From: Coprococcus_C hominis
GTDB taxonomy: Bacteria; Bacillota; Clostridia; Lachnospirales; Lachnospiraceae
DNA length: 39,363 nt
Direction: 5' to 3' (one strand)
NCBI RefSeq assembly: GCF_020687505.1
Contig: NZ_JAJEQT010000012.1
A program made the translations under genes and the position numbers. Below the pieces are notes generated by a model. It saw only the letters and a list, made by a program, of their open reading frames with translations, did no database searches and had not been told where the DNA came from. Shown in pieces: positions 23,932-32,137 of this stretch (its first letter is position 1; each line of letters starts with the position of its first letter).

Positions 23932-24282
23932 ATGGAATTTATATGTTACCCTAAATGTTCTACTTGTCAGAAGGCAAAGAAGTGGTTGGATGAAAATAAG
24001 ATCGTGTATACCGAGCGCCATATCGTAGAAGCGAATCCGTCGGCGGAAGAGTTAAAGATGTGGTATAAAAGAAGCGGACTTCCGCTTAAAAAGTTCTTTA
24101 ACACGAGCGGTAGGCTCTATAAGGAAATGAAGTTAAAGGACAAGCTTTCAGAAATGAGTGAGGAAGAACAGATTAAGCTCCTTGCGACGAATGGTATGCT
24201 GGTGAAACGACCATTGGTTGTGGATGAAGATAAGGTGCTGGTTGGATTTAAGGAAGCGGAGTGGAAGGAAAAGTTAATATAG
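23932..24282 (+). CDS. Spx/ArsC-family thioredoxin-fold protein (YffB-like)
   Basis: 116 residues from ATG 23932 with AAGGAGA upstream. The thioredoxin-like CxxC is in PKCSTCQKAKKWLDE (Cys9 and Cys12). The later KRPLVV (about residue 91) and GFKEAEW are signature positions of the ArsC/Spx family. The CxxC form and the lack of an RNA-polymerase-binding Spx tail point to the YffB/ArsC-like reductase subgroup rather than Spx itself. Probable glutaredoxin-like or arsenate-reductase-like redox role, with no arsenic genes nearby. Confidence 0.85.
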   Translation: MEFICYPKCSTCQKAKKWLDENKIVYTERHIVEANPSAEELKMWYKRSGLPLKKFFNTSGRLYKEMKLKDKLSEMSEEEQIKLLATNGMLVKRPLVVDEDKVLVGFKEAEWKEKLI

Positions 24283-24325
24283 CAACAAACTAATTGACAA
24301 AGTACGGAAAGGACTATAACATACA

Positions 24326-24616
24326 ATGAAACCAAAATCTCCACAAAGCATACAACTTTATAACATCATGCTTCGCCTTGGATATCCAGAGGAATTTGCA
24401 GACATTGTGACGAAGAATCTGAATACGGACTTTACGGCGACACGGATGATGGGATATCTGTATCGGTATTCGAATCCAAGATTGGAGGATGTGGCGGATG
24501 AGATGCTGGCGATTCTGGATGATCGGAACCGAATCATGGAGAAGAAGGAACTGGAAGAAATCAATAAGAAGTGGAACGAATTTCTTCATACGGGTATACC
24601 GGATGAGGACGAATAA
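24326..24616 (+). CDS. Hypothetical small helical protein
   Basis: 96 residues from ATG 24326. The upstream GGAAAGGA is weak in position. Helical and acidic at the C-terminus (HTGIPDEDE). The middle contains TKNLNTDFTATRMMGYLYRY, a compact DNA- or protein-binding-like helix pair, but no family is known to me. It lies 43 bases after the reductase and 15 bases before the tautomerase, so the three genes are likely co-transcribed. Confidence 0.6.
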   Translation: MKPKSPQSIQLYNIMLRLGYPEEFADIVTKNLNTDFTATRMMGYLYRYSNPRLEDVADEMLAILDDRNRIMEKKELEEINKKWNEFLHTGIPDEDE

Positions 24617-24631
24617 GAGGAGGACAAACAA

Positions 24632-24976
24632 ATGCCATTTATCAATTCAAAAATTAGTGTAGCATTAACGGATGCACAGGAGCAGGAAATTAAGTCAAGA
24701 CTGGGACAGGCAATCACAGCCATTCCGGGAAAGTCAGAGAGCTGGCTTATGGTTGGCTTTGAGCCAGAGTATAAGTTGTATTTCCGAGGATCAAAGGATC
24801 AGCCGATGGCGATGGTGGAGGTAAGTGTGTACGGAAGCGAGAATCCGTCCGCGTTCTCCAAGCTGACTGGCGAGATCTGCAAGATATTTGAGGATGTGCT
24901 TGGAATTGCACCGGATCATGTCTATGTGAAATATCAGGCGGTTGCAAACTGGGGCTGGAACGGCGGCAATTTCTAA
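24632..24976 (+). CDS. MIF-like tautomerase (phenylpyruvate/4-OT superfamily)
   Basis: 114 residues from ATG 24632 with AGAGGAGG upstream. The catalytic Pro2 of the superfamily is present right after the start (MPFINSKISVALT). The body matches the macrophage migration inhibitory factor group: SESWLMVGFEP (about residues 34-44), MVEVSVYG, DHVYVKYQAVANWGWNGGNF at the end. Such enzymes act on enol-keto substrates such as phenylpyruvate. The biological substrate in Firmicutes is unclear. The gene is followed by a strong terminator. Confidence 0.9.
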   Translation: MPFINSKISVALTDAQEQEIKSRLGQAITAIPGKSESWLMVGFEPEYKLYFRGSKDQPMAMVEVSVYGSENPSAFSKLTGEICKIFEDVLGIAPDHVYVKYQAVANWGWNGGNF

Positions 24977-24992
24977 TTACAAAAGAACGAAT

Positions 24993-25036
24993 AAAGGCGC
25001 TTTTGATTAAATATAAAAACGAAAGCGTCTTTATAT
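24993..25036 (+). terminator. Terminator after the tautomerase gene
   Basis: AAAGGCGCTTTTG (24993-25005) pairs with CGAAAGCGTCTTT (25020-25032), followed by a T-rich stretch. Confidence 0.8.
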
Positions 25037-25121
25037 TTTTATTTGGAAGATTCTGCAGAATGTCTGTTGCATATCCTTGGAAGATGATATAAGTTAGGGA
25101 AAATATCAGTAAAAGAGGAGT

Positions 25122-25445
25122 GTGACTGCTTATGCAGATGCAAATAGTTTTGTGTTTTTTGCATTAGATGACGCAGGAAATTATCATGGATTGTGTCATG
25201 GAAGCTATATTGAAACATTTTGGATGACGGGATGTACCTGTTATGTTGCAAGTCTGATCACGAATAAAGAAGATCGTGGAAAAGGGTATGGAAAGTTTTT
25301 GTTGGATTATGTAAAAGAAAAATCAAAAGAGAAAGATTGTAAAGCATTGATATTGGATTCCGGGCTGCCACGTGTGGAGGCACATGGCTTTTATGAACAT
25401 TATGGATTTGCTAAAAATTGTTATGGATTTCAGCTTGTTTTATAG
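25122..25445 (+). CDS. GNAT acetyltransferase, short form
   Basis: 107 residues. GTG 25122 is eight bases from AAGAGGAG, and stops close the frame just upstream (25110). The acetyl-CoA loop is NKEDRGKGYGKFLLDYVKE (R/Q-x-x-G-x-G/A, about residues 48-66), and the family end RVEAHGFYEHYGF is present. GNATs usually have 140-170 residues: the first strand-helix unit is missing or reduced, so the protein may be N-terminally truncated. Substrate unknown. Confidence 0.75.
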   Translation: MTAYADANSFVFFALDDAGNYHGLCHGSYIETFWMTGCTCYVASLITNKEDRGKGYGKFLLDYVKEKSKEKDCKALILDSGLPRVEAHGFYEHYGFAKNCYGFQLVL

Positions 25446-25533
25446 TATGATGTAGAGAAAAGCATAAAACAGAACATATCTGTCAATAATACCATTGCGA
25501 TAAAAATAAGACGAAATCAAAGGAGTCAAAGCA

Positions 25534-25992
25534 ATGGAATTAAAAGAAAAAGAACGTACCCTGATTCAGGATTTGCAGACACAGGAGCAGAGCTGCGTGG
25601 AAAAGTATGGGAAATACGCAGCACAGGCGAAAGATCCAGAGCTGAAAAGTCTGTTTGAGACGATTCAGAAGGAAGAGCAGAAGCATTACGATACGTTGCA
25701 GCAGGTGTTAGATGGTTCTGTTCCGGCATGCGATTGCAACGACACGCAGGGCAAAGACTACGAGCCAAAGGTGACGTATGGTACATTGGATAATTCCGAG
25801 GACAAGCAGCATGATGCATTTCTTGCGACGGATTGTATCGGAACAGAGAAGCTGGTGTCTAGTGAATATAACACGGATGTGTTTGCATTTGCGAATACAG
25901 CACTGCGGAAGCTGCTAGCAGATATCCAGATCGAAGAGCAGAACCATGCAGAAATGATCTACAAGTATAAGACTGCAAATGGTATGGCATAA
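25534..25992 (+). CDS. Ferritin-like / spore-coat-F-type protein
   Basis: 152 residues from ATG 25534 (AAAGGAG upstream). Two antiparallel helix pairs with repeated carboxylate/His positions: ELKEKERTLIQDLQTQEQSC, FETIQKEEQKHYDTLQQ (E-x2-H) and, at the end, ADIQIEEQNHAEMIYKY (E-x2-H). That is the di-iron-like ferritin fold used by CotF-type coat proteins and rubrerythrin-like proteins. The loop CDCNDTQG carries a cysteine pair. Probable role: spore coat component or oxidative-stress protein; which one cannot be told from sequence. Confidence 0.75.
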   Translation: MELKEKERTLIQDLQTQEQSCVEKYGKYAAQAKDPELKSLFETIQKEEQKHYDTLQQVLDGSVPACDCNDTQGKDYEPKVTYGTLDNSEDKQHDAFLATDCIGTEKLVSSEYNTDVFAFANTALRKLLADIQIEEQNHAEMIYKYKTANGMA

Positions 25993-26003
25993 GTTGTTAT
26001 AAA

Positions 26004-26047
26004 ACAGAAAACGGATCGTTGACATTGTGCAATCATCCGTTTTCTGT
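26004..26047 (+). terminator. Terminator after the ferritin-like gene
   Basis: ACAGAAAACGGAT (26004-26016) pairs exactly with ATCCGTTTTCTGT (26035-26047). A second hairpin (AGAAATTGTG...CACAAATTTCT, about 26064-26088) follows, before the convergent transporter gene end at 26172. Confidence 0.75.
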
Positions 26048-26171
26048 GTAATACGCTGTCATGCAGAAATTGTGCTTGCACAAATTTCTATAAGAGGACC
26101 AGTGTTCATCAAGCTGATAGGCGGGATGACAATGTGTGTATATCAAATAGGTGTCAGCCCGTTCGGTTCAT

Positions 26172-27503
26172 TTAAAACGCCACTTTCATTGCGAGTGCAA
26201 TCACGCACAGAATAATTGAAATTGGCACGTACAGGTATCGCCCAAGGAAATACCACAGCTTTCCGCGTGGCTTCCTGCCACCTTCATTGATCGCTGCAAA
26301 TAAATCATTTTTCTTCATAATCCAGAACCAGGAAATTGCACCAAGTGTTGCGCCGATCGGGATGATGTAGATAGAGACGAGGTCCATCCAGATTCCCCAG
26401 CGGGTGATGGCTTCCATACCGATTCCGGCACCAAGGCAGATCACGCAGATAATGCCGAGTGCAACAGTACGGCGCAGCTTCGGGAAGCGATGCAGAAGGG
26501 ATTCGGCAACCGCTTCAAACATGTTCTGCAGGGAACTTACACCGGCGAAGATCATTGCCGCATACAGGATGATCGCAAAGACCTGTCCAAGCGGAATATC
26601 CTGCAGGATCGATGGCAATGTGATAAAGAGCAGGCTCGGCCCTGCGTCCACACTGACATCATAAGAGAAGCATGCCGGGATGATCACAAGCGCGGCAACC
26701 AAAGCTGCAATCGTATCGAAAATCGCGGTATGTCTCGATACTGCGATGACGTCTTCTTTCCGGTCTAAGTAGGATCCATACGCAATCATACCACTTCCGG
26801 TTACGGACAGGGAGAAGAACGCCTGCCCCATGGCAGTGATCCAGACAGTCGGATCTTTCAATGCTTCCCATCTTGGGATAAACATGAATTCATACCCGCT
26901 TGCTGAACCGGGCAGCAGAGCTACGCGGGCTGCGAGTACAACGAAAATCAGGAAAAAGAGCGGCATCATGATTTTGTTGCTTTTTTCGATACTACTGGCA
27001 CCGAGTAATAAAGTAAGCAGAGTGCCGATGATGATAATAATATGGAATGGTACAACCGAGAAATCCGTCATCGAGAACGATTCGAACCATTCGGAAGTAT
27101 TGACCTGCATTAAAAGTCCGGAGGCAGAGTCAACAAATGCTTTTAATACATAGGCAACGATGATTGAATAGCCGATTGCGATGCATAGGGAACCTGCGAG
27201 TGGTAGCCAGCCAAGTGCACGCCCGGCAGGCGCGAGTTTTTCGTTTCGCGAACGCCATGCATTTTCATAGGACCCGAGTGTTCCTGTGTGTGACCAGCGT
27301 CCAATCGCAAATTCCGCCGGAAGTCCGACGTAGCTAAACAAAAATATAAACAATAAATAGATAAGAAGGAAGGCGCCACCGCCATTGCTTCCCATTTTAT
27401 TTGGAAATCCCCAGACATTTGCCATGCCGACTGCGGAACCGACCGATGCAAGAATAAATCCCCAGCGGCTTTTGAACGATGTTCTAGTTTGTTCTTTTTT
27501 CAT
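26172..27503 (-). CDS. Na+-dependent neurotransmitter-type (NSS/SNF) transporter 1
   Basis: 443 residues. The internal ATG 27503 is chosen because the family start (KSRWGFILASVGSAVGMANV) follows 12 residues later. Eleven to twelve membrane spans. The unwound TM1 sodium/substrate site GSAVGMANVWGFPN and the TM6 region AFFSLSVTGSGMIAYGSY are present. Bacterial NSS members of this size take up amino acids or amines with sodium (LeuT, MhsT, TnaT). The second NSS gene at 30614 is a paralogue of similar length. Between them lie a LysR regulator and a synthase gene, so one or both may carry a substrate or product of that enzyme. Confidence 0.9.
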   Translation of the reverse strand: MKKEQTRTSFKSRWGFILASVGSAVGMANVWGFPNKMGSNGGGAFLLIYLLFIFLFSYVGLPAEFAIGRWSHTGTLGSYENAWRSRNEKLAPAGRALGWLPLAGSLCIAIGYSIIVAYVLKAFVDSASGLLMQVNTSEWFESFSMTDFSVVPFHIIIIIGTLLTLLLGASSIEKSNKIMMPLFFLIFVVLAARVALLPGSASGYEFMFIPRWEALKDPTVWITAMGQAFFSLSVTGSGMIAYGSYLDRKEDVIAVSRHTAIFDTIAALVAALVIIPACFSYDVSVDAGPSLLFITLPSILQDIPLGQVFAIILYAAMIFAGVSSLQNMFEAVAESLLHRFPKLRRTVALGIICVICLGAGIGMEAITRWGIWMDLVSIYIIPIGATLGAISWFWIMKKNDLFAAINEGGRKPRGKLWYFLGRYLYVPISIILCVIALAMKVAF

Positions 27504-27581
27504 AAATGTACCATACCTGTCTAATTTAGTTTGTATTCTATCTATTTTACCATAAAAGCTTATAATCAATCAATGTACGTT

Positions 27582-27806
27582 GGGGAGAAAATGCGAAATA
27601 GCACAAAACTCCCTAAAGGGAAAATGCATATGCAGGGAAGATTGGGTAGAAAGTGGTGGAATAGGAAAAACTCCCCAACCGGAAGCTTTTTGGAAGCAAG
27701 CAGGATGGGTAGAAAGTGGTGGAAAGGGAAAAACTCCCCAACCGGAAGCTTTTGAGAAGCAAGCAGGTTGGGGAGAAAGTAGCGGAAAGGGGAAAACTCT
27801 CCAATA
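27582..27806. repeat. 63-bp tandem repeat (about 3.6 copies)
   Basis: Units start at 27582, 27644, 27707 and 27770 (period 62, 63, 63), each beginning GGGGAGAAAG or GGGTAGAAAG and containing AACTCCCCAACCGGAAGCTT. CTCCCCAAC and GTTGGGGAG parts of neighbouring units are complementary, giving alternating hairpins. As 63 is a multiple of three, both strands stay open for about 75 codons across the array, but neither has a ribosome binding site or gene-like features. The first unit is diverged. Sits between the convergent ends/starts of two minus-strand genes. Confidence 0.9.
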
Positions 27807-27838
27807 AATGAGGCACGCTGCCGCGTGGTGACATGAAA

Positions 27839-28687
27839 TTACATAAAAATCGACTGGCACAATTCCTGCTTACTGTTCTTGCAGATCATGTAGCTGTTGA
27901 TAATCGGTGTTTCTAAGTCCAGCAGTGGAATGACGCGGAGCTTGCCTGTCTCTAAGAATGGACGTGCCGTATCTGCGGGCAGGAACGTATAGCTTTCCGA
28001 GCCGAGCAAAAAAGGAATGATCTTGGAACAGTCATCAATTTCCAATGAAAACTGGTGATAGCGCGGAAATAAGTTTCGGATGAACTGTCCGACATCCTGC
28101 AGGGCGAAATTGCACATCAGATAATTCTCGGCAATCAACGCCTGCTTCGTGATACCGCGAGCATACATCGTATTATAATAATCAGTCACTAAAATCATCT
28201 TATCCTGCTTGTAGACCTCGCAGTGATAGGATGATTTTTTCATAGGAAGATAGGTGAAGATCACATCGAAGATATCGTTCTGCAATTGCTCCATCAGCAG
28301 GTTGGAAAGACCAATCGTGATCTTCAGGGCGTCGTTTGGAAACTGTCTTTGATGCTCTAAGATGATCGGCGCCAGATGTCCTTCGTAGATCGAATCAGAG
28401 CAACCGATGCGCAGGTGGTTTGCGTATTTGTGTAAGGAACTGATTTCGGAGAGTGACGCATTCGTCAGTGTGATGACCTTTTCGGCATAGTCCTTGAACT
28501 GTTCCCCTTCCACTGTCAGCTCGACGCTGCGGTTGTTGCGCGTGAAGAGTGCGATATTCAACTCTTTTTCCAGTTCGTGAATACGGTTTGTCACGGTGGA
28601 CTGCGCGACAAAAAGCTGTGCGGCAGTGCGCGTATAGTTCTTCGTATTGGCAAGTGTCAGGAACGTATTTAATGCTTCGATATCCAT
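27839..28687 (-). CDS. LysR-family transcriptional regulator
   Basis: 282 residues from ATG 28687. N-terminal winged HTH: ALNTFLTLANTKNYTRTAAQ (5-24), then VAQSTVTNRIHELEKELNI, the standard LysR head. A substrate-binding domain fills residues 90-282, with LRIGCSDSIYEGHLAPII at its first strand. It is divergent from the synthase gene at 28816, with 128 bases between, the classical place for a LysR-controlled promoter. It probably regulates that gene and perhaps the flanking transporters in response to a pathway intermediate. Confidence 0.9.
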   Translation of the reverse strand: MDIEALNTFLTLANTKNYTRTAAQLFVAQSTVTNRIHELEKELNIALFTRNNRSVELTVEGEQFKDYAEKVITLTNASLSEISSLHKYANHLRIGCSDSIYEGHLAPIILEHQRQFPNDALKITIGLSNLLMEQLQNDIFDVIFTYLPMKKSSYHCEVYKQDKMILVTDYYNTMYARGITKQALIAENYLMCNFALQDVGQFIRNLFPRYHQFSLEIDDCSKIIPFLLGSESYTFLPADTARPFLETGKLRVIPLLDLETPIINSYMICKNSKQELCQSIFM

Positions 28688-28815
28688 AAAAATCTCCTAT
28701 TATTCGTAAATTCGATTATTACTATCAAAATTATCCATTTTACATATAATATAGCATGTGTTTATAATGAGTGCAACAAAATTGGATGAAACATCCGAAG
28801 GATGGAGGACGGCAT

Positions 28816-30186
28816 ATGCAGGAAATCAGACTAAGCAACAAGACAAACAAATTGGAACTGGATCCATACAGCTATCAGTTACAGGACGTGGAATCCCCGG
28901 AGCTTTTCCGAGAGATGTTCCCGTATACGGAGACACCGAAGATTGCGTTTAACTATCGCCGGGTGCCTGAGAATATGCCGGAGGATATCTTCATCACGGA
29001 TACGACATTTCGTGACGGACAGCAGTCGCGCGCGCCGTACACGATGGAGCAGATGGTACACATATATAAACTCCTGCATGAGCTCGGCGGACCAAACGGC
29101 ATGATCCGTCAGACCGAGTTCTTTGTGTATTCGGAGAAGGACCGCAAGGCACTTGAGAAATGCATGGAGTTAGGTTATGAGTTCCCGGAGATTACGACAT
29201 GGATTCGTGCGAACAAGAAAGATTTCGAGATGGTAAAATCCATTGGAGTAAAGGAGACGGGCGTGCTTGTGAGCTGTTCGGATTATCATATCTTCCACAA
29301 GATGGGACTGACAAGAAAGCAGGCATTAGACAAATACCTGGGAATCGTGTCAGACTGTATCGAAGCAGGACTCCGTCCAAGATGCCATTTTGAGGATATC
29401 ACGCGCGCGGATTTCTATGGATTTGTCGTTCCATTTGCAAACCGTCTGATGGAAATGTCCGAGCAAAGCGGCGTGCCGATCAAGATCCGCGCCTGTGACA
29501 CGATGGGATTTGGCGTGCCATATCCGGGCGCATCTTTACCTCGAAGCGTATCCGGTATCATCTATGGTTTGCAGCATTATTCCGGTGTGCCATCCGAGAT
29601 GCTGGAGTGGCATGGTCATAACGATTTTTACAAGGGTGTTGTAAATGCGACAACTGCCTGGATGTATGGTGCAAGTGCCGTCAACTGTTCGCTGCTTGGC
29701 ATCGGGGAACGTACCGGAAATGTACCGCTCGAAGCGATGGTATTTGAATATGCATCCCTGCGCGGACACTTAAATGGGATGAATACGAAAGTGATCACAG
29801 AGATTGCGGACTATATCAGCAAAGAAACCGATTATGAGATTCCACCGATGACACCGTTTGTCGGCGAGAACTTCAACCTGACAAGAGCGGGTATCCATGC
29901 CGATGGTATGCTCAAAAATCATGAGATTTACAATATCTTCGACACCGACACGCTGCTCGACCGCCCACCAAAGGTATCAGTAAACTCCACATCCGGCATC
30001 GCCGGTGTCGGCTACTGGATCAACCAGTACCGCAAGAAGAAGGGCATGTCGCCAGTCGATAAAAAATCGCCCCTCGTGCGCCGTGTGTACGACTGGGTAC
30101 AGGAGCAGTACGACGAGGGACGAATTACAATTATCAGTGATGCGGAACTTACACGACAGACTGAGCTTGCGATGGAATCGGAATAG
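28816..30186 (+). CDS. 2-isopropylmalate/homocitrate synthase-family enzyme; possible (Re)-citrate synthase
   Basis: 456 residues. ATG 28816 with GGAGGACGG upstream; an earlier in-frame ATG (28771) has none. TIM-barrel of the DRE-TIM metallolyase family: ITDTTFRDGQQSRAPYT (metal Asp and the R-D-G loop), HFEDITRADFYGF, WHGHNDFYKGV (the H-x-H metal pair) and LGIGERTGNVPLEAM. No LeuA allosteric regulatory domain of the usual length follows: the C-terminal part (370-456) is short. The protein is close to the stand-alone 450-residue group of anaerobes that includes the Re-type citrate synthases. LeuA-like activity is the alternative. No leuB/C/D genes are nearby, which favours a non-leucine role. 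Confidence 0.75.
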   Translation: MQEIRLSNKTNKLELDPYSYQLQDVESPELFREMFPYTETPKIAFNYRRVPENMPEDIFITDTTFRDGQQSRAPYTMEQMVHIYKLLHELGGPNGMIRQTEFFVYSEKDRKALEKCMELGYEFPEITTWIRANKKDFEMVKSIGVKETGVLVSCSDYHIFHKMGLTRKQALDKYLGIVSDCIEAGLRPRCHFEDITRADFYGFVVPFANRLMEMSEQSGVPIKIRACDTMGFGVPYPGASLPRSVSGIIYGLQHYSGVPSEMLEWHGHNDFYKGVVNATTAWMYGASAVNCSLLGIGERTGNVPLEAMVFEYASLRGHLNGMNTKVITEIADYISKETDYEIPPMTPFVGENFNLTRAGIHADGMLKNHEIYNIFDTDTLLDRPPKVSVNSTSGIAGVGYWINQYRKKKGMSPVDKKSPLVRRVYDWVQEQYDEGRITIISDAELTRQTELAMESE

Positions 30187-30217
30187 TAAATGATTCGTAG
30201 ATTCACTATAAACAGCG

Positions 30218-30583
30218 AAATATAAAAATGTGCAGAATCTATGTATGTGTTCACGACCGCATCTCAAAATAATAATATGTTTGGAACTTAGAAGTACTTG
30301 ATGTTCTGTCAGTATTCAGCAATGTTTGAACACGATGTTCAAACAAGCCGCCACTGAGCCATGGATGGCGAGCGGAGGGCGCATAGGAATCGCAGATTCC
30401 TATTTTGGATGCGCCCGACAACCTGCCGACGAGCGTATGCGAGTGGGCGATACCCGAGCGGCGTTTGCGTGCGATAAGAAGATGTACAACAGAACATCCT
30501 AGTACTTCTTAGTTTCAATACATCTGATATTTTGAGATGCGGTTGTGGACATATATACAAAGATTCTGCACATTTTATATTGC
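30218..30583. repeat. 358-bp palindromic element between convergent genes
   Basis: Three nested arm pairs are visible: AAAATGTGCAGAATCT (30225-30240) with AGATTCTGCACATTTT (30561-30576); CCGCATCTCAAAATA (30257-30271) with TATTTTGAGATGCGG (30528-30542); and CTTAGAAGTACTTGATGTTCTGT (described by its ends 30287-30309) with the matching arm 30489-30511. The centre has its own hairpins TTTGAACA...TGTTCAAA (30325-30343) and a GGGCGCATAGGAATC...GATGCGCCC stem (30378-30417). It contains no gene. It is far longer than a terminator, so it looks like a MITE-like or palindromic repeat that also ends transcription of both flanking genes. Confidence 0.85.
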
Positions 30584-30613
30584 GTTAACTATATAGTGGA
30601 TGTATGCGAATCA

Positions 30614-31936
30614 TTAACCAATCCCACCCAGTGCGATACCAAGGATCAGCACAAGGATACAGATCGGGCAGTACAGATATTTACAGACAGGTACATACTT
30701 GTCTGTAAATTTTTTGTTACGTCCAAGGTTGACCTGCTCCTCGACATAGTTCTTACCGTATACCCAGAAGAACATGATACCGGCGAGACCTGCACCAAGC
30801 GGGCAGATGTAGATGGACAGAACATCCATCCAGTCGGATACGATTCCCTGAATACAGATGGACACAATCACGCCGATGACACCGATGAGAAGACAGGAGA
30901 GCTTGCGGTTTAAGTGAAGCTTTTCCTGCACCGTTGCGATTGGCGCTTCGTATAAGTTAAGCAGAGACGAAAGTCCTGCGAAAAATACCGCTACGAAAAA
31001 GATGATCGCTACGATGTGTCCGCCCGGCATAGACTTAAATAAGCTAGGAAGGAAGATAAACATCAGTCCCGGACCACCCTGGTCAAGCTGTGCACCGGTT
31101 GTAGCCATGGCAGGGATGATCACGAGTGCGGCAAGTATCGCGGCAATCGTGTCGAACAAGGCAACACGACCGGCGGAAGCAGGAATATCCTCGTTATCCG
31201 GCAGATACGAACCATAGATTAACGTTCCGTTTCCGGCAACAGACAGGGAGAAAAATGCCTGTCCCAAAGCGAAGATCCATGTCTCCGGCTTTGCCAGAGC
31301 GGAAGGTTCGACGCGGAAGATGTACTTATAGCCGTCGATGGCGCCCGGCTGACATGCCGTGTAGATTGCAAGGATCAAAAACAGCAGGAAGAACACCGGC
31401 ATCATGATCTTATTCGCTTTCTCGATACCATTTCCGACACCGAACATCAGGATTATAACAGCAACTACAAGTGCGATGATCTGCCACAGATTGTTGCCGA
31501 AGGCAGAAGCCATTCCACCAAACGATGCGGCGAAGGAATCGATATTGTCCGGGGCAAGCGTGCTTCCGGTAAATGTTCCGATCATGTATTTCAGAATCCA
31601 TCCCATGACGACGGTATACCCAATCGCCATCGCAAGAGAACCAAGCACCGGGATAAAACCGAGCGTTTCGCCGACCTTTCGTTTGCCGCGGGATTCACAT
31701 GCGGCACCAAAGGCGTCAATCGGGCCGGATCGTGTGCCTCGTCCGAAGCTCATTTCCCCGATGACACCGGTCGATGCAATCAAAACGACAAAGATAAAGT
31801 ATGGGATCAGATACGATCCGCCACCATAGAGGGATACACGTGTCGGGAACATCCAGATATTGCCCATGCCGACGGCAGAGCCGATGCAGGCGAGGATGAA
31901 ACCGAGACGGTTAGTAAAAGATTCACGTTTGCTCAT
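30614..31936 (-). CDS. Na+-dependent NSS/SNF transporter 2
   Basis: 440 residues from ATG 31936 (GAGAGAGA upstream; the longer frame adds 14 residues with no Shine-Dalgarno). Eleven to twelve spans. TM1: GFILACIGSAVGMGNIWMFP; TM6: AFFSLSVAGNGTLIYGSYLP. Like transporter 1 it should couple amino-acid or amine uptake to sodium, but the binding-site residues differ (GMGN against GMAN, SVAGNG against SVTGSG), so the substrate probably differs. It ends convergently with the synthase gene across the palindromic element. Confidence 0.9.
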   Translation of the reverse strand: MSKRESFTNRLGFILACIGSAVGMGNIWMFPTRVSLYGGGSYLIPYFIFVVLIASTGVIGEMSFGRGTRSGPIDAFGAACESRGKRKVGETLGFIPVLGSLAMAIGYTVVMGWILKYMIGTFTGSTLAPDNIDSFAASFGGMASAFGNNLWQIIALVVAVIILMFGVGNGIEKANKIMMPVFFLLFLILAIYTACQPGAIDGYKYIFRVEPSALAKPETWIFALGQAFFSLSVAGNGTLIYGSYLPDNEDIPASAGRVALFDTIAAILAALVIIPAMATTGAQLDQGGPGLMFIFLPSLFKSMPGGHIVAIIFFVAVFFAGLSSLLNLYEAPIATVQEKLHLNRKLSCLLIGVIGVIVSICIQGIVSDWMDVLSIYICPLGAGLAGIMFFWVYGKNYVEEQVNLGRNKKFTDKYVPVCKYLYCPICILVLILGIALGGIG

Positions 31937-32137
31937 ATAATTTCTCTCTCTCTGAATATTTTGAAAATTATTCCGCACGAACTATGCAGAAAATGAAAAA
32001 TCTAAAATCTACTATACAGTATAACTGCCAAAATGTAAAATGAATAATAAAAAACGCACGGAAAGGCGGTTGTTTTTTGACGGATTCTATACTAATATAC
32101 ATAATAAATTAAAATGTTTTTTTGATGGGAGATAAAT

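Noticed and set aside
27582..27806. CRISPR array
   Set aside because: The units are contiguous and nearly identical along the full 63 bases; there are no variable spacers and no cas genes in the window.
27580..27860. Repeat-containing protein encoded by the 63-bp tandem repeat
   Set aside because: Both strands are open only because the period is a multiple of three. There is no ribosome binding site and no fitting start on either strand.
30339..30560. Protein-coding frame inside the palindromic element
   Set aside because: The frame follows the hairpin arms and has no start signals; the base pairing explains the sequence.
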